A stretch of 64,000 nucleotides of DNA. It comes from CAIWHR01 sp963713275 (GTDB taxonomy: Bacteria > Pseudomonadota > Gammaproteobacteria > Burkholderiales > Casimicrobiaceae). The first letter of the stretch is position 1; every line of letters begins with the position of its first letter. The stretch covers positions 1-64,000 of the forward strand of contig CAVQLG010000002.1 of assembly GCA_963713275.1 (NCBI GenBank). Direction: 5' to 3'. The notes under the pieces were generated by a model that saw only the letters and a program-made list of their open reading frames with translations, ran no database searches and was not told where the DNA came from. A program made the translations under genes and the position numbers. Shown piece by piece: positions 1-8,577 of this stretch.

Positions 1-25
1 CTTTTTCACATGTGCGTCAGCACTG
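1..25 (-). repeat. Terminus of a second copy of the DUF4338/DDE transposon
   Basis: Read on the minus strand from base 25, this begins CAGTGCTGACGCACATGTG and continues with an A-run. It matches 24 of 25 bases of the left end of the transposon at 4548. The orientation places the body of that copy to the left, outside the window. Only the terminus is visible, so its gene content is inferred. Confidence 0.7.
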
Positions 26-536
26 CGCCCGAGGTCGAGGCCCACCCTTGACACCTGCGCCGGACGCGTCAGTTGTCGCTCGTGACCGACAGGCACCAAT
101 CTATGTCTGCACTGGAGCGCTACGTGCAATGGCTGCTCCTGGCCGATAGTGTGAGTTCGCGACGGCGTCCGTAAGCTGCCCTTCGCGGAAAGAGCCCTCC
201 ACTCCAATGGCGGCCATCCGCGGCCGTGGGGAACTGCGGCTATCGGCCAGGAGCCGTCATACGAGTCGAGTCGGGAATCGGATTCGCTCCAATCCGGTCG
301 TTCGCCTGCGAAGCAAAACAACTCGCAAGCTTGAGCCAGGCAGCGCCGCAAGGGTGAGCGTAGCGCTGCGCCCGCCTTATCGCGCGACTGACCGAGGCGG
401 CGCGCGCCAACGGACTCTTCGCTGCGTCGCTGCAGAATGCAACTGGCCACTGCCCTTGCCAGTCAGCAACTCGGATCGCGAACGCTTACTCGATGACGGT
501 GTCGGCCCGTGACTGGATTGAACCTATTTTCCTCAG
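26..536. other. Non-coding stretch with a long inverted repeat
   Basis: No convincing gene is seen. Bases 129-149 and 240-260 form an inverted repeat with a perfect 15-base core (GCTCCTGGCCGATAG on the plus strand, its complement in the second arm) and partial pairing beyond it. The arms are about 90 bases apart. This looks like an intergenic repeat relic rather than a terminator, because no T-run follows. The 101-codon open frame across it has no recognisable product. Confidence 0.4.
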
Positions 537-1598
537 TTACCCGGTCGGCACGGGCGGCAAGAGCGAAGTCGGCGGAGCTGACGGCGGGTGATGCTTCGGG
601 CGTAGCCTGAACATTTGATCGATGATGTAGCGCAGCAGCGCTCGCCAGCGGCCCGCTTGCGGCAACTGTGGCGCAGTTGCCAGAATCGTCTCCAAGCCCT
701 TGCGAACATTGGCGATCATGGCCTTGATCTGGTCACCGGCGGCATGCAGCAGAGTGAGCGACAGCCGCGCCTGGCCGGCATGATGGGTCAGGCGCGCGAC
801 ACCGGAGAGCAAGAGTGGCCGCGAGGTGATGGCCTCCAGGCGGGTCTGCGGATGCGCGAGGCGAACATACCAGCTCCACCAGTTGTAGATCAGGGCCACG
901 GCCCGCGCCGACAGGTTGCAGCGCTCCAAGTCTCGTGTGGTGTAGCCACCCCAGCCCCACTGGTTCTTCAACTCGTCGAACCCGTTCTCGCAATCGGCCC
1001 GGTCCCGGTACAACTGGCCGATGGCCGCCAGGTCATACGGCGCGTTGGTCACCAGCACGGCGTACTCCCACAACTGGAGCGGCTGCCGCGGATCGGCAAA
1101 CTCCAGCCGCTGCTGGCCGCCGGCCGGCGTGGTCTGGGCCGCCAGTGCCCCCTTCACCGCACGCCGCACCACCACCACGCGCCGCGCCTGGTTCCAGCCG
1201 GAGAGCCGCAGCGTGGTCTCGACCGCGGCATAGCCTTGCCCCACATCCTGCCAGTCCTGCTGCGACCACAGCCGCTGAATCAGCGACTTCACCCCCGCAG
1301 TTTGCCGCAGCTTGAACAAATAGGGCTGCAACAACCGCTCCAACGCATGCATCACCGGTTCGTTGCCAAAGGCAATATCGCCGCGCACCACCCGCGGCCG
1401 GCGTCCCGCCAGCAGGCCCTCGAGGATCGTCACCAACCGCGGCAGGCTGTGGCGGGCCGCATGCGCCTTGCCATTGCGCACTTCGGCATCCAGCACCAAG
1501 CGCACGTTGCCAATCCAGTAGGTGTGCACCACGTGGCTCGGGCGCCCCGGTTTGCGCGGGTTGTAGCTCACCTCAGCCCCGTCCTGGTGCCCATACAG
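537..1598 (-). pseudogene. IS1380-family transposase, 5' end missing
   Basis: The C-terminal ~350 residues of an IS1380-type DDE transposase (DDE group 1). It opens inside the gene at the YNPRKPGRPSH segment. It keeps the second catalytic region (VRGDIAFG) and the typical YRDRADCENGFDELKNQWGW block with its Glu. The first catalytic Asp and roughly the first 120 residues are absent. The reading frame stays open upstream to 1598, exactly where the IS21 element begins, so that element interrupts the gene. The missing 5' part is not found on the far side of the IS21 element (4413-4547), so a deletion or rearrangement followed. It cannot be an active transposase. Confidence 0.85.
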
Positions 1599-1606
1599 TG
1601 TCCGCG

Positions 1607-1648
1607 CCGATTGAATTTTGACCCACCCTGCCGATTGAATTTTGACCC
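1607..1648. repeat. IS21 right-end repeated transposase-binding sites
   Basis: Two identical 18-base copies of CCGATTGAATTTTGACCC start at 1607 and 1631, 24 bases apart. IS21 elements usually carry such multiple terminal repeats as IstA binding sites. Between 1649 and the istB stop there are about 320 bases with no recognisable gene. Confidence 0.75.
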
Positions 1649-1966
1649 GGGAACGGGCGCCGCTTTTGAAGCGAGCGGCTGTGGATAAGTATAGGTGGGT
1701 TGCAGGTTATTGTATGCCTCCTCGTTTGTTGATCGTGGTCCATAACGGTTGCGCAGGCGATTCCGTTGCGGGCCAGGTCCAAGTTTTCTGCCTTCCGCGC
1801 CGCGACGGCTCAGAACGCATGAATGGGCCGAGAATGAGTCGCTGCGGGCCAACGCCCACGAATCGACCGCGTAGAACGCGCCAGGATCGATTGCTTTGAC
1901 GTGCCGAGGGGTTGCGTACCTCCCCGATTGCGTCGAGTTTGCGTTCATAGGGGAGATCACCCGCGC

Positions 1967-2782
1967 TCAGATGTCCGGCTCCGGTGGTGGCGGTTTCGGC
2001 GTCGCACCCGTGCGCTTGGCGTGCTCGCGCGACTTGATGCGCGACTTGGCCACGGCGCTGCTGTGCAGGAAGCGATAGCTCTCGTTGCCGGTTTCCACGA
2101 TGTGGCAGTGATGGGTCAGGCGGTCGAGCAGCGCGGTGGTCATCTTCGCATCGCCGAACACGGTCGACCACTCGGCAAAGTCCAGATTCGTAGTGATCAG
2201 CACGCTGGTATGCTCGTAGAGCCGCGAGAGCAGGTGGAACAGCAGCGCGCCGCCGGCTTGGCTGAAGGGGAGGTAGCCCAGCTCATCGAGGATGACCAGG
2301 TCCATGCGCAGCAGACTGGTGGCGATGCGCCCGGCCCTCCCGTGTGCCTTCTCCTGCTCCAGCGCGTTGACCAGATCGACGGTGGAGTAGAAGCGCACCC
2401 GCTTGCCGTGGCGGGTGATGCCGGACACGCCGATGGCGGTCGCCAAATGCGACTTGCCCGTGCCCGGCCCGCCGACCAGGACCGCGTTGTGCGCCGGCTC
2501 GGTGAACTCCAACTGCGCCAGTTGCTGGATCAGCTTGCGCTCCACCGGCGAGACGGTGAAGTCGAAGCCGGCCAGATCGCGATGCACCGGAAACTTTGCC
2601 ACGTGCATCTGGTGACGCACCGCGCGCATGGCACGGTCCGTCAACTCGGCCTGCAGCAGGTGCTCGAGCAGCCAGCGCGAGGTGTCTAGTCCGGCGTTGG
2701 TCCCCTGCTCGAGCAGCTCGGACCAGGCGAGCGCCATGCCGTGCAGGCGCAGTTGTTTGAGTTCGACCATCAAGTCACGCAT
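1967..2782 (-). CDS. istB: IS21 helper ATPase IstB
   Basis: A 271-residue AAA+ ATPase that assists the IstA transposase by selecting and remodelling target DNA. The Walker A motif GGPGTGKS is at about residues 104-111, and the Walker B segment LVILDELGYLP follows. The start ATG at 2782 lies inside the last codons of istA, whose stop is at 2775-2777, so the two are translationally coupled. The C-terminus ends in a basic, Pro-rich tail (TPKPPPPEPDI). Length and motifs are normal for IstB. Nothing suggests inactivation. Confidence 0.92.
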   Translation of the reverse strand: MRDLMVELKQLRLHGMALAWSELLEQGTNAGLDTSRWLLEHLLQAELTDRAMRAVRHQMHVAKFPVHRDLAGFDFTVSPVERKLIQQLAQLEFTEPAHNAVLVGGPGTGKSHLATAIGVSGITRHGKRVRFYSTVDLVNALEQEKAHGRAGRIATSLLRMDLVILDELGYLPFSQAGGALLFHLLSRLYEHTSVLITTNLDFAEWSTVFGDAKMTTALLDRLTHHCHIVETGNESYRFLHSSAVAKSRIKSREHAKRTGATPKPPPPEPDI

Positions 2783-4298
2783 GGCCGATCTCCTCGGCGT
2801 CGTCCTGCGGGCGCAGGCGGTCGTAGCGGGCGGTATCGGCCAGCGGCGGCGCGGCCACCTGCAGCGTGGTGGCCGCACTCTCCGGCACCGGGGTGGCGGT
2901 GAGCCGCCCCAGCACGTTGACCACATGCTCCACGCTGACCCGGCCGGACGGTGGCCCCGTCTCCAGCGCCAGCGCCACGGCCACCAGCACCGCGTCCAGT
3001 CCGGCCGTCGGCACGATGGCCAGCACCTGCGCCATGACCCGGTCACCGCCGGCGTGGCGCAACAGCGCTTGGCGCAACTGCTGCAGCGGCTCCGGCATGT
3101 CGGCGAACGGCGCCCCATTGCGCAAAGCCCCCGGCTTGCGTTGCAGCAGCGGGATGTAGTGTTGCCAGTCATAGCGGGTCTGCCCTTCGGCGTTGAGCCG
3201 CTCATGGCCGGCGACGATGCGGTCGTTGGCGACGACGACCACCCGGCCTGGGTACAGCCGGGTGCTGACCATTTGGCCCACCAGCTCGCATGGCACCGAG
3301 TAGCGGTTGCGCGCCACCGCCACCAGACAGGTACTGGAGACCCGCGCTGGCTTCTCGACGTAGCCGTCAAACGGCGCGGGCATCGGCATCAGGTGCGTGC
3401 GCTCGTGGTCGAGCATCTCGGCCACGCTGAATTGCGCGTGCTCGGGATGCCTGATCTCCTCCCATAGCGCCCGGCACCGCGCCCCAAGCCAGGCATTGAC
3501 TTCGACGAACGAGCCAAAGCGCTGCTGGCCCGCCTCGAGCCAGATCCGCCGGCGGCTGTCCTGCACGTTCTTCTCGACCACCCCCTTCTCCCAGCCCGAG
3601 GCGACGTTGCAGAAGTCGGCATCGAACAGGTAGTGCGCGCACATCACCGCGAAGCGCGCGTTGACGACCCGGCCCTTGCCCTTCTTGACCTTGTCCACCG
3701 CCGTCTTCATGTTGTCGTAGATGCCGCGTCGGGCAATGCCGCCCAGCGCCGCAAAGCTGCGGGTGTGGGCATCGAACAGCATCTCGTGGCCTTGGCTGGG
3801 ATAGGCCACCAGCCAGAACGCGCGGCTCGCGCACAGCTTCAGGTGCGCCACCTGCGCCCGGTAGTAGATGCCGCCCACGACCAGCCCTTCCTCGCTCCAA
3901 TCGAACTGGAACGCCTCGCCCCACGCGAACGTCAGCGGCACGAAGGCGCTCGTCGCCCCCGCCTGGCCCGCGCCTTGGCGCCAGGCCCGAATGAAGTCGG
4001 TGACCCGGGAGTACCCGCCGGGGTAACCGGCGGCCTTGATCTGCGCGTACAGCGCCTGCGCCGTGCGCCGCTCACGCTTCGGCCGGTGCCCATCGACCTT
4101 GAGCGCCTGCTGCAACGCCTCGTGAAACGCCGTCAGCTTGCCCGGCCGCGGCTCGCGCCGGTACTGCGGCTCGCCCACCACCGGTGCCTTGAGCCACTTG
4201 CGCACCGTGTTGCGCGACAAACTCGTGATGCGCGCAATCTCTCGTACCGACTTCTGCTGGCGGTAACGCAACCGCCGAACCTTCCCCATCATCGCCAT
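2775..4298 (-). CDS. istA: IS21 transposase IstA
   Basis: A DDE-type transposase of 507 residues. An N-terminal helix-turn-helix (VREIARITSLSRNTVRKWL, residues ~18-36) precedes the retroviral-integrase-like core. Likely catalytic residues are D133 (QFDWSEE), D195 (YDNMK) and E242 (GVVEKNV). The start chosen is ATG 4298, which has AGGAG eight bases upstream; an upstream in-frame start at 4325 lacks such a site. It forms a two-gene operon with istB, with overlapping ends. The reading frame is intact. Confidence 0.92.
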   Translation of the reverse strand: MAMMGKVRRLRYRQQKSVREIARITSLSRNTVRKWLKAPVVGEPQYRREPRPGKLTAFHEALQQALKVDGHRPKRERRTAQALYAQIKAAGYPGGYSRVTDFIRAWRQGAGQAGATSAFVPLTFAWGEAFQFDWSEEGLVVGGIYYRAQVAHLKLCASRAFWLVAYPSQGHEMLFDAHTRSFAALGGIARRGIYDNMKTAVDKVKKGKGRVVNARFAVMCAHYLFDADFCNVASGWEKGVVEKNVQDSRRRIWLEAGQQRFGSFVEVNAWLGARCRALWEEIRHPEHAQFSVAEMLDHERTHLMPMPAPFDGYVEKPARVSSTCLVAVARNRYSVPCELVGQMVSTRLYPGRVVVVANDRIVAGHERLNAEGQTRYDWQHYIPLLQRKPGALRNGAPFADMPEPLQQLRQALLRHAGGDRVMAQVLAIVPTAGLDAVLVAVALALETGPPSGRVSVEHVVNVLGRLTATPVPESAATTLQVAAPPLADTARYDRLRPQDDAEEIGHA

Positions 4299-4352
4299 GG
4301 TGATCACTCCTGATCCTCTGCTCAAAAATGCAGCAGAGTAGACTGAACACCC

Positions 4353-4404
4353 GGGTCAGTTTTGAATCGGCATCACCCCGCTAAGTGGGTCAATTTTCGG
4401 TCGG
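4353..4404. repeat. IS21 left-end repeated transposase-binding sites
   Basis: Related 18-base sites at 4353-4370 (GGGTCAGTTTTGAATCGG) and 4387-4404 (GGGTCAATTTTCGGTCGG) are inverted copies of the right-end repeats. They mark the end upstream of istA. The element terminus is at 4412. Confidence 0.7.
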
Positions 4405-4412
4405 CGCCAACA

Positions 4413-4547
4413 CCTTACGTCGGTTGAAGATCTCCTGTTGCGCCACGCCGATGTTGCTGATCTGTGCACAGCCGCAGGCCCGGCAGAAGGCAGCGCACCG
4501 AAGCGAGCGGGGAAGCGATTGCTCCGACCGGTGCGACGAATGGCCGC
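4413..4547. other. Short remnant between two insertion sequences
   Basis: 135 bases trapped between the IS21 element and the DUF4338 transposon. It does not encode the missing N-terminus of the IS1380 transposase. Minus-strand reading gives a short open frame (ACGCAQISNIGVAQQEI) that I do not recognise. Its last nine bases are one arm of the transposon's target duplication, so before that insertion it was continuous with the higBA promoter region at 7356. Confidence 0.4.
4539..4547. repeat. Left target-site duplication
   Basis: AATGGCCGC immediately left of the transposon terminus at 4548. It is identical to 7347-7355 and is the hallmark of a transposition event creating a 9-bp duplication. 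Confidence 0.85.
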
Positions 4548-4693
4548 CAGCGCTGACGCACATGTGAAAAAGTGCTGATGCGATAAGGCATTGGAGTGGG
4601 GGCGAAAATATTTCTTTGCAAAGGGGCTAGACATTCCGATTTTGGTCTTGGATAATCGAGCGTGACCCAGATCGCCTCAAGGGCTGTCACGCG

Positions 4694-5612
4694 ATGTCCG
4701 GATTTGAAGGGTCGGTGCTATGGCAAGGCAACCGGGAGTTTGGCGCGGAGGATATTGCCTACATTCGAATGCTGATCCAGCGCTTTCCCAGGTTGCCGCG
4801 CTCGGAGTTGGCGGACACGCTGTGCGAGCATCTGGGCTGGCTCACGCCGGCGGGGGCGCCGAAGACGGGGGCGTGCCGGAAGTTGCTGGCGCGCTTGGAA
4901 GCCGGTGGCGAGATTCGGCTGCCGGCGCGGCGCCAACAGGGTGGCGAGCGGACGGCTGGGTGCAGCGGGCGGCGCCGCCGCGGGTGCCGGTGCTGCCGGG
5001 CGAGCCGGTGCAGTGCGCGTTGGCCGCGCTGGGGCCGGTGCGCGTGCGCCTGCTGGGGCAGGGGCCGGAGGTGGCGGAGTGCAACGCCTATCTGGAGCGC
5101 TTTCATCCGCTGGGCTACCGCAAGCCGTTTGGCTATTGGGCGCGCTACCGCATTGAGGCGGCGGAGCGCAGCCTGGGCTATCTGCTGCTGGGTGGTGTGG
5201 CCCGGGCCATCGCGCCGCGGGATCGCTGGATCGGCTGGAGTGCGCGCCAGCGGCTGGCCAACCTGCCGTGGGTGGTCAACAACAGTCGCTTCCTGGTTTT
5301 TCCTGGATTCAGGTCGAGCATCTGGCCAGCCATGTGCTGGGCCAGCTGGCACGCCAGTTGGCCACTGACTGGCAGGCGTGCTGGAGCTACCGGCCGCTGC
5401 TGCTGGAGAGCTTTGTCGATCCCGCCCACTATCGCGGCACCTGCTACCGCGCTGCCGGCTGGCAGTTGCTGGGGCACACCAGCGGCCGCGGTTTGGCGCG
5501 CCCCGGCCAGCACTATCAGAGTGCGCCCAAGCTGATCTTCGTCAAGGCGCTGCAGGCGGACTGCCGGCGCCTGCTGTGTTCCGATCAACTCCAGGAAAGG
5601 CCCCCACCATGA
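4694..5612 (+). pseudogene. DUF4338 (DruA-like) transposon protein, frameshifted
   Basis: Three frames must be joined, with breaks near 4940 and 5300, each equal to a one-base loss. Joined, it gives a ~305-residue DUF4338 protein. The N-terminal part (RFPRLPRSELADTLCEHLGW) resembles a small DNA-binding region. The family core follows: YLERFHPLGYRKPFG, then APRDRWIGWSARQRLANLPW and VVNNSRFL, LASHVL, RPLLLESFVD and GTCYRAAGW. DUF4338 is the domain of DruA from Druantia defence. Here it is the first gene of a transposon and overlaps the transposase gene by 4 bases, so a role in transposition is more likely. Function is inferred from context only. Confidence 0.75.
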
Positions 5613-7134
5613 GCAAAGTCAGTCACCGCCCGGGACGAGAAGCAGCCAAGCAAGCGCTGCAAAAAAAAACTCCAGCAGCGTGAACTACGGCGGCAACAGC
5701 AAGCCGCGGGTCTCATCCTGCCCACGGAGTCCACCCCCGCCAGCCGTTGTTGCCCTTATCAAAGCACCGCGGAAGAACGCCACGCGCGCATCGCGGCCGT
5801 CACCGCGCAAGCGCAGGTGTTCAGAGCGCAGTTGCCAACGCTGCTCAAACGACTGCGGCAGATCGAGGACCCGCGCAACCCCAACAAGCTCAAGCACGGG
5901 CTGGTGAGCTTAATGCTCTACGGTATGCTGGTGTTTGTCCTGCACTGCAGCTCCCGGCGGGAAGCCAACACCAAGATCACGCGGCCGCAGTTCGAGGAGA
6001 CCCGGGCCGCCGTTCCCCGAGCTGGACAGCTTGCCCCATGCCGACACGTTGTTTCGGCTGCTGACCAAGATCGACGTCAGTCAAATCGAGCAGGCCCATC
6101 TCGAGCGGTCGCGCGGCTCATCCGCAAGAAGAAGTTCGCTGCCTATCGCATCGACAACCACTACCCCATCGCCATCGACGGCACGCAGAAACTCGGAGCA
6201 CCAGGTTGTGGAGCGAGTCGCTACAAGAGCGCCGGGTGGCAGGGGCGGATCCGGACGCGCCAGCGCGCTATCAGTACCACGTCTATGTCCTGGAAGCGAA
6301 CCTGTGCTTTCACAACGGCATGGTCATTCCATTGCTGAGCGAGTTTCTCGACTATCAGCAAGGCGACACCGAGGAAGGCAAGCAGGACTGCGAGCTGCGC
6401 GCCTTTCAGCGCCTGACCGCACGCCTCAAGAAGGCCTTCCCCAGGCTGCCGGTGATGCTGCTGCTCGATGGACTGTATCCCAACGGGCCGGTGGTGGCCC
6501 GGTGCCGCGCTTACCACTGGCAGTTCATGATCGTCCTCAAAGACGACTCGCTGCCCTCGGTCTGGGCGGAATACCACGGCCTGCTCCGCCTGCAGCCAGA
6601 CAATGAATACCGCCACCGCTGGGGCGAGCGCGACCAGCACTTCCGCTGGGTCAATGACATCCGTTACGAATACGGCCCCAACCAAAGGCAGCACGTCACC
6701 GTGCATGTGGTGGCCTGCGCCGAACAATGGCAAGCCGTCGCCGAGGACGGCCAGATCGTGACCAAGACCGCGAACCACGCCTGGATCTCGAGCCACAAGC
6801 TGCGGCGCGACAATGTCCATCAACGCTGCAACCTCGCCGCGCGCCACCGGTGGGGCATCGAAAGCTGCATTCTGGTCGAGAAGCACCAGGGCTACCGCTA
6901 CGAGCATCTGTTTGCCAAGCACTGGAACGCGATGCGCGGCTACCACTACCTCATGCGCCTGGCCCACCTGCTCAACACCCTGGCCCGCTTCTCGACCGCG
7001 CTGGCCGCTCCCACGAGACGCTCGGCGTGCGGGCCTTCCTGCGCTTCGTGCGCGACACCTACGCCGGCCCCTGGCTCGACCTCGACCTCGTCCACCAGTA
7101 CCTGAAGCGCCCGTTCCGCCTCCGCTTCACCTGA
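5609..7134 (+). pseudogene. DDE transposase of the DUF4338 transposon, frameshifted
   Basis: About 508 residues when frames are joined. Breaks fall at a run of nine A (5661-5669), near 6005, 6090, 6200 and 7010. Recognisable pieces in order are PTLLKRLRQIEDPRNPNKLK, YPIAIDGTQKL (first Asp), VMLLLDGLYPNGP (second Asp), HRWGIESCILVEKHQGY (Glu) and the C-terminal WLDLDLVHQYLKRPF. The layout is that of an IS4-like fold DDE enzyme. The start ATG at 5609 overlaps the DUF4338 stop. The A9 run could be a natural slippage site, but the other breaks point to decay or sequencing error. Confidence 0.75.
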
Positions 7135-7346
7135 TCGGCAGCCAACCACGTTCGCCACCCCTGCGGTCGCCAGCGGGGGCGCGCCCCTATTGCCGGACGC
7201 TCCCCACAAGGTCGAAGCAGCCCCCTCCACCCCTTCTGCCGGGCCGTTGTCGCCGCTTCAGCGCCAGCCGTTGGCGACCGCGGCCGCAGATTCTGCCTCG
7301 AAATCGCGCTACCGCCCGACTTCCAAAAAGACGTGCGTCGGCACTG

Positions 7347-7355
7347 AATGGCCGC
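7347..7355. repeat. Right target-site duplication
   Basis: AATGGCCGC, identical to 4539-4547, directly after the right terminus of the transposon. It ends one base before the -35 element of the higBA promoter. Confidence 0.85.
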
Positions 7356-7356
7356 A

Positions 7357-7392
7357 TTGACGATTGACGTACAGCGTACGAGACGCTAGGAT
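7357..7392 (+). promoter_or_regulatory. higBA promoter and operator
   Basis: TTGACG at 7364-7369, a 17-base spacer and TAGGAT at 7387-7392 form a near-ideal sigma-70 promoter. A second TTGACG is at 7357. The spacer begins inside GTACAGCGTAC (7369-7379), an interrupted palindrome suited to autorepression by HigA. A start site ~7 bases after the -10 would put the mRNA end at about 7399, next to the higB ATG at 7401, so the message may be nearly leaderless. Confidence 0.6.
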
Positions 7393-7400
7393 GGAACTCC

Positions 7401-7685
7401 ATGATCCAGCGTTATGGCGACAAGCGTACGGGAGAGTTTGCCGAAGGCAAGCGTATTCGGGAGTTCGAGAAGTTCCGTCGTCAGGCCGAAAAGCGAATCG
7501 ACATTCTGGACGCCGCGACCAGCCTCTCGGACCTTCGGGCACTGCCATCGAATGCTCTCGAAGGACTGAAAGGCGACCGCAAGGGGCAATACAGCATCCG
7601 CATCAACACGCAATGGCGAGTGTGCTTCGAATGGCCCGATGGACAAACAGGTCCCTCAAACGTCGAGATCGTGGACTATCACTGA
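7401..7685 (+). CDS. higB: HigB-type toxin (RelE superfamily)
   Basis: A 94-residue RelE-fold toxin, expected to cleave mRNA on the ribosome. It shows the family pattern: an N-terminal segment followed by ILDAATSLSDLRALPSNALEGLKGDRKGQYSIR (split: ILDAATSLSDLRALPSN and GLKGDRKGQYSIR), then the core strand INTQWRVCFEW. It lies upstream of its antitoxin, 13 bases apart, as usual for higBA. The start ATG 7401 gives the expected N-terminus MIQRYGDK. The frame is intact, unlike its mobile-element neighbours, so the module is likely functional and addictive. Confidence 0.9.
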   Translation: MIQRYGDKRTGEFAEGKRIREFEKFRRQAEKRIDILDAATSLSDLRALPSNALEGLKGDRKGQYSIRINTQWRVCFEWPDGQTGPSNVEIVDYH

Positions 7686-7698
7686 ACAGGACTTGACG

Positions 7699-8013
7699 AT
7701 GGCCCGTACACCCATCCATCCCGGCGAAATCCTCGCCGAAGACCTTGAAGAACTTGGCGTTAGCCCCACAGAGCTTTCACGGCAAATCCGCGTGCCCGCA
7801 AATCGCATCAGCCAGATCGTGAACGGCAAGCGTGCGATCACCGGCGACACTGCGCTGCGTCTTGCTCACTGGTTCGGCACGAGTGCGCAGTTCTGGATGA
7901 ACCTGCAGGCGCTCTACGATGTGCGGCTGGCCGAGCAGCAAGCGGGCACGGAGATCAAGAAGCTTCCGACCAAGCCTGCCAAGCCCAAGACTGACCATTC
8001 GCGTGCGGCGTAA
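7699..8013 (+). CDS. higA: HigA antitoxin (XRE family)
   Basis: A 104-residue antitoxin with an XRE helix-turn-helix (LGVSPTELSRQIRVPANRIS and IVNGKRAITGDTA, residues ~18-52), followed by the HigA signature LAHWFGTSAQFWMNLQALYD. It starts MARTPIHPGEIL, typical of the VapI/HigA group. It should neutralise HigB and, with it, repress the promoter at 7357-7392. The C-terminal tail is Lys/Pro-rich. Start ATG 7699 chosen because it aligns with the family N-terminus. Confidence 0.92.
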   Translation: MARTPIHPGEILAEDLEELGVSPTELSRQIRVPANRISQIVNGKRAITGDTALRLAHWFGTSAQFWMNLQALYDVRLAEQQAGTEIKKLPTKPAKPKTDHSRAA

Positions 8014-8350
8014 GGCAGAATGAGTACGTTGAGACGCCTCGATGCCGCAACTCGAACGGCGGCTTCAATCGATTACGATGACCGTTTTGGAGAACCGTGG
8101 ACGACAGGAACGGGTCGACGGCCGCCGTTCAGGGTGCACCCCCACGATTGCGCGCGGGAGGGGGCCGGGGTCTGGCACGAGCGCTAGACTCTTTCATACA
8201 CATATGTGCCCGCATCGGGGCGGCGTCATGCGCTGGTCGCATTGAAACCCGTCCTGCAGTGTGTAGTGCGGCGACGCGACTGTGATGTTGCGTTGACCTG
8301 TGAGGTCGCGCGAGCAAGGTCGGCGGACGCGGGGAATCGGAGGTGCGCTG

Positions 8351-8577
8351 ATGTCTGAATCGCTGACTGAGCTTGAACAACAGGCGCGCGCGCGCCACAC
8401 GACCGCGCGCGACTGGCGGAAGTGCTGCTCGAATCGCTGCGGGGGCCGCCGCGGTCGGACGTGGAAGCTGCCTGGAATCGAGAGATCGAAGAGCGTTTCG
8501 CCGCGCATGATCGCGGCGACCTTCAGGCCTTTTCGGCAGGAAGCGTCTTCGCTGAGGCCAGGCGCAATACCCAGTGA
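8351..8577 (+). pseudogene. Addiction-module antitoxin (TIGR02574-like), frameshifted
   Basis: The start reads MSESLTELEQQARA. After a frame change near 8385-8405 it continues RARLAEVLLESLRG, then VEAAWNREIEERFAAHDRGD and SVFAEAR. That is the putative addiction module component family, ~75 residues. As given the frame is broken (equal to a one-base loss), in a GC-repetitive stretch. The stop at 8575-8577 overlaps the GTG start of the toxin relic. Decay or a sequencing error are both possible. Confidence 0.7.

Larger units (their letters stand above)
1599..4412 (-). mobile_element. IS21-family insertion sequence
   Basis: A complete-looking IS21 element of 2,814 bp carrying istA and istB on the minus strand. 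It starts TGTTGGCGCC upstream of istA (complement of 4403-4412) and ends GGCGCGGACA (complement of 1599-1608), the TGT...ACA termini of the family. Internal 18-base repeats lie at both ends: CCGATTGAATTTTGACCC at 1607-1624 and again at 1631-1648, and related GGGTCARTTTT-type copies at 4353-4370 and 4387-4404. No clear target duplication is seen, in line with later rearrangement. Both genes look intact, so it may be active. Confidence 0.85.
4548..7346 (+). mobile_element. Two-gene transposon: DUF4338 (DruA-like) + DDE transposase
   Basis: A discrete 2,799-bp element. Its ends are imperfect inverted repeats: the left starts CAGCGCTGACGCACATG, and the right read inward starts CAGTGCCGACGCACGTC (consensus CAGYGCYGACGCACRT). 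Each end is flanked by the same 9 bases, AATGGCCGC. Inside are two plus-strand genes overlapping by ATGA at 5609-5612: a DUF4338 gene and a DDE transposase gene. Both have several frame changes as given, so this copy is probably dead unless the sequence carries indel errors. A second copy's terminus is at base 1. I cannot assign an IS family by name. Confidence 0.75.

Noticed and set aside
1568..1960. Small gene between istB and the IS21 end
   Set aside because: The open frame crosses the element's terminal repeats into the IS1380 gene and resembles no known product.
4694..5612. Druantia anti-phage system (DruA)
   Set aside because: Only the DUF4338 domain matches. No DruB-E genes are present, and the gene sits inside a bounded transposon with a transposase.
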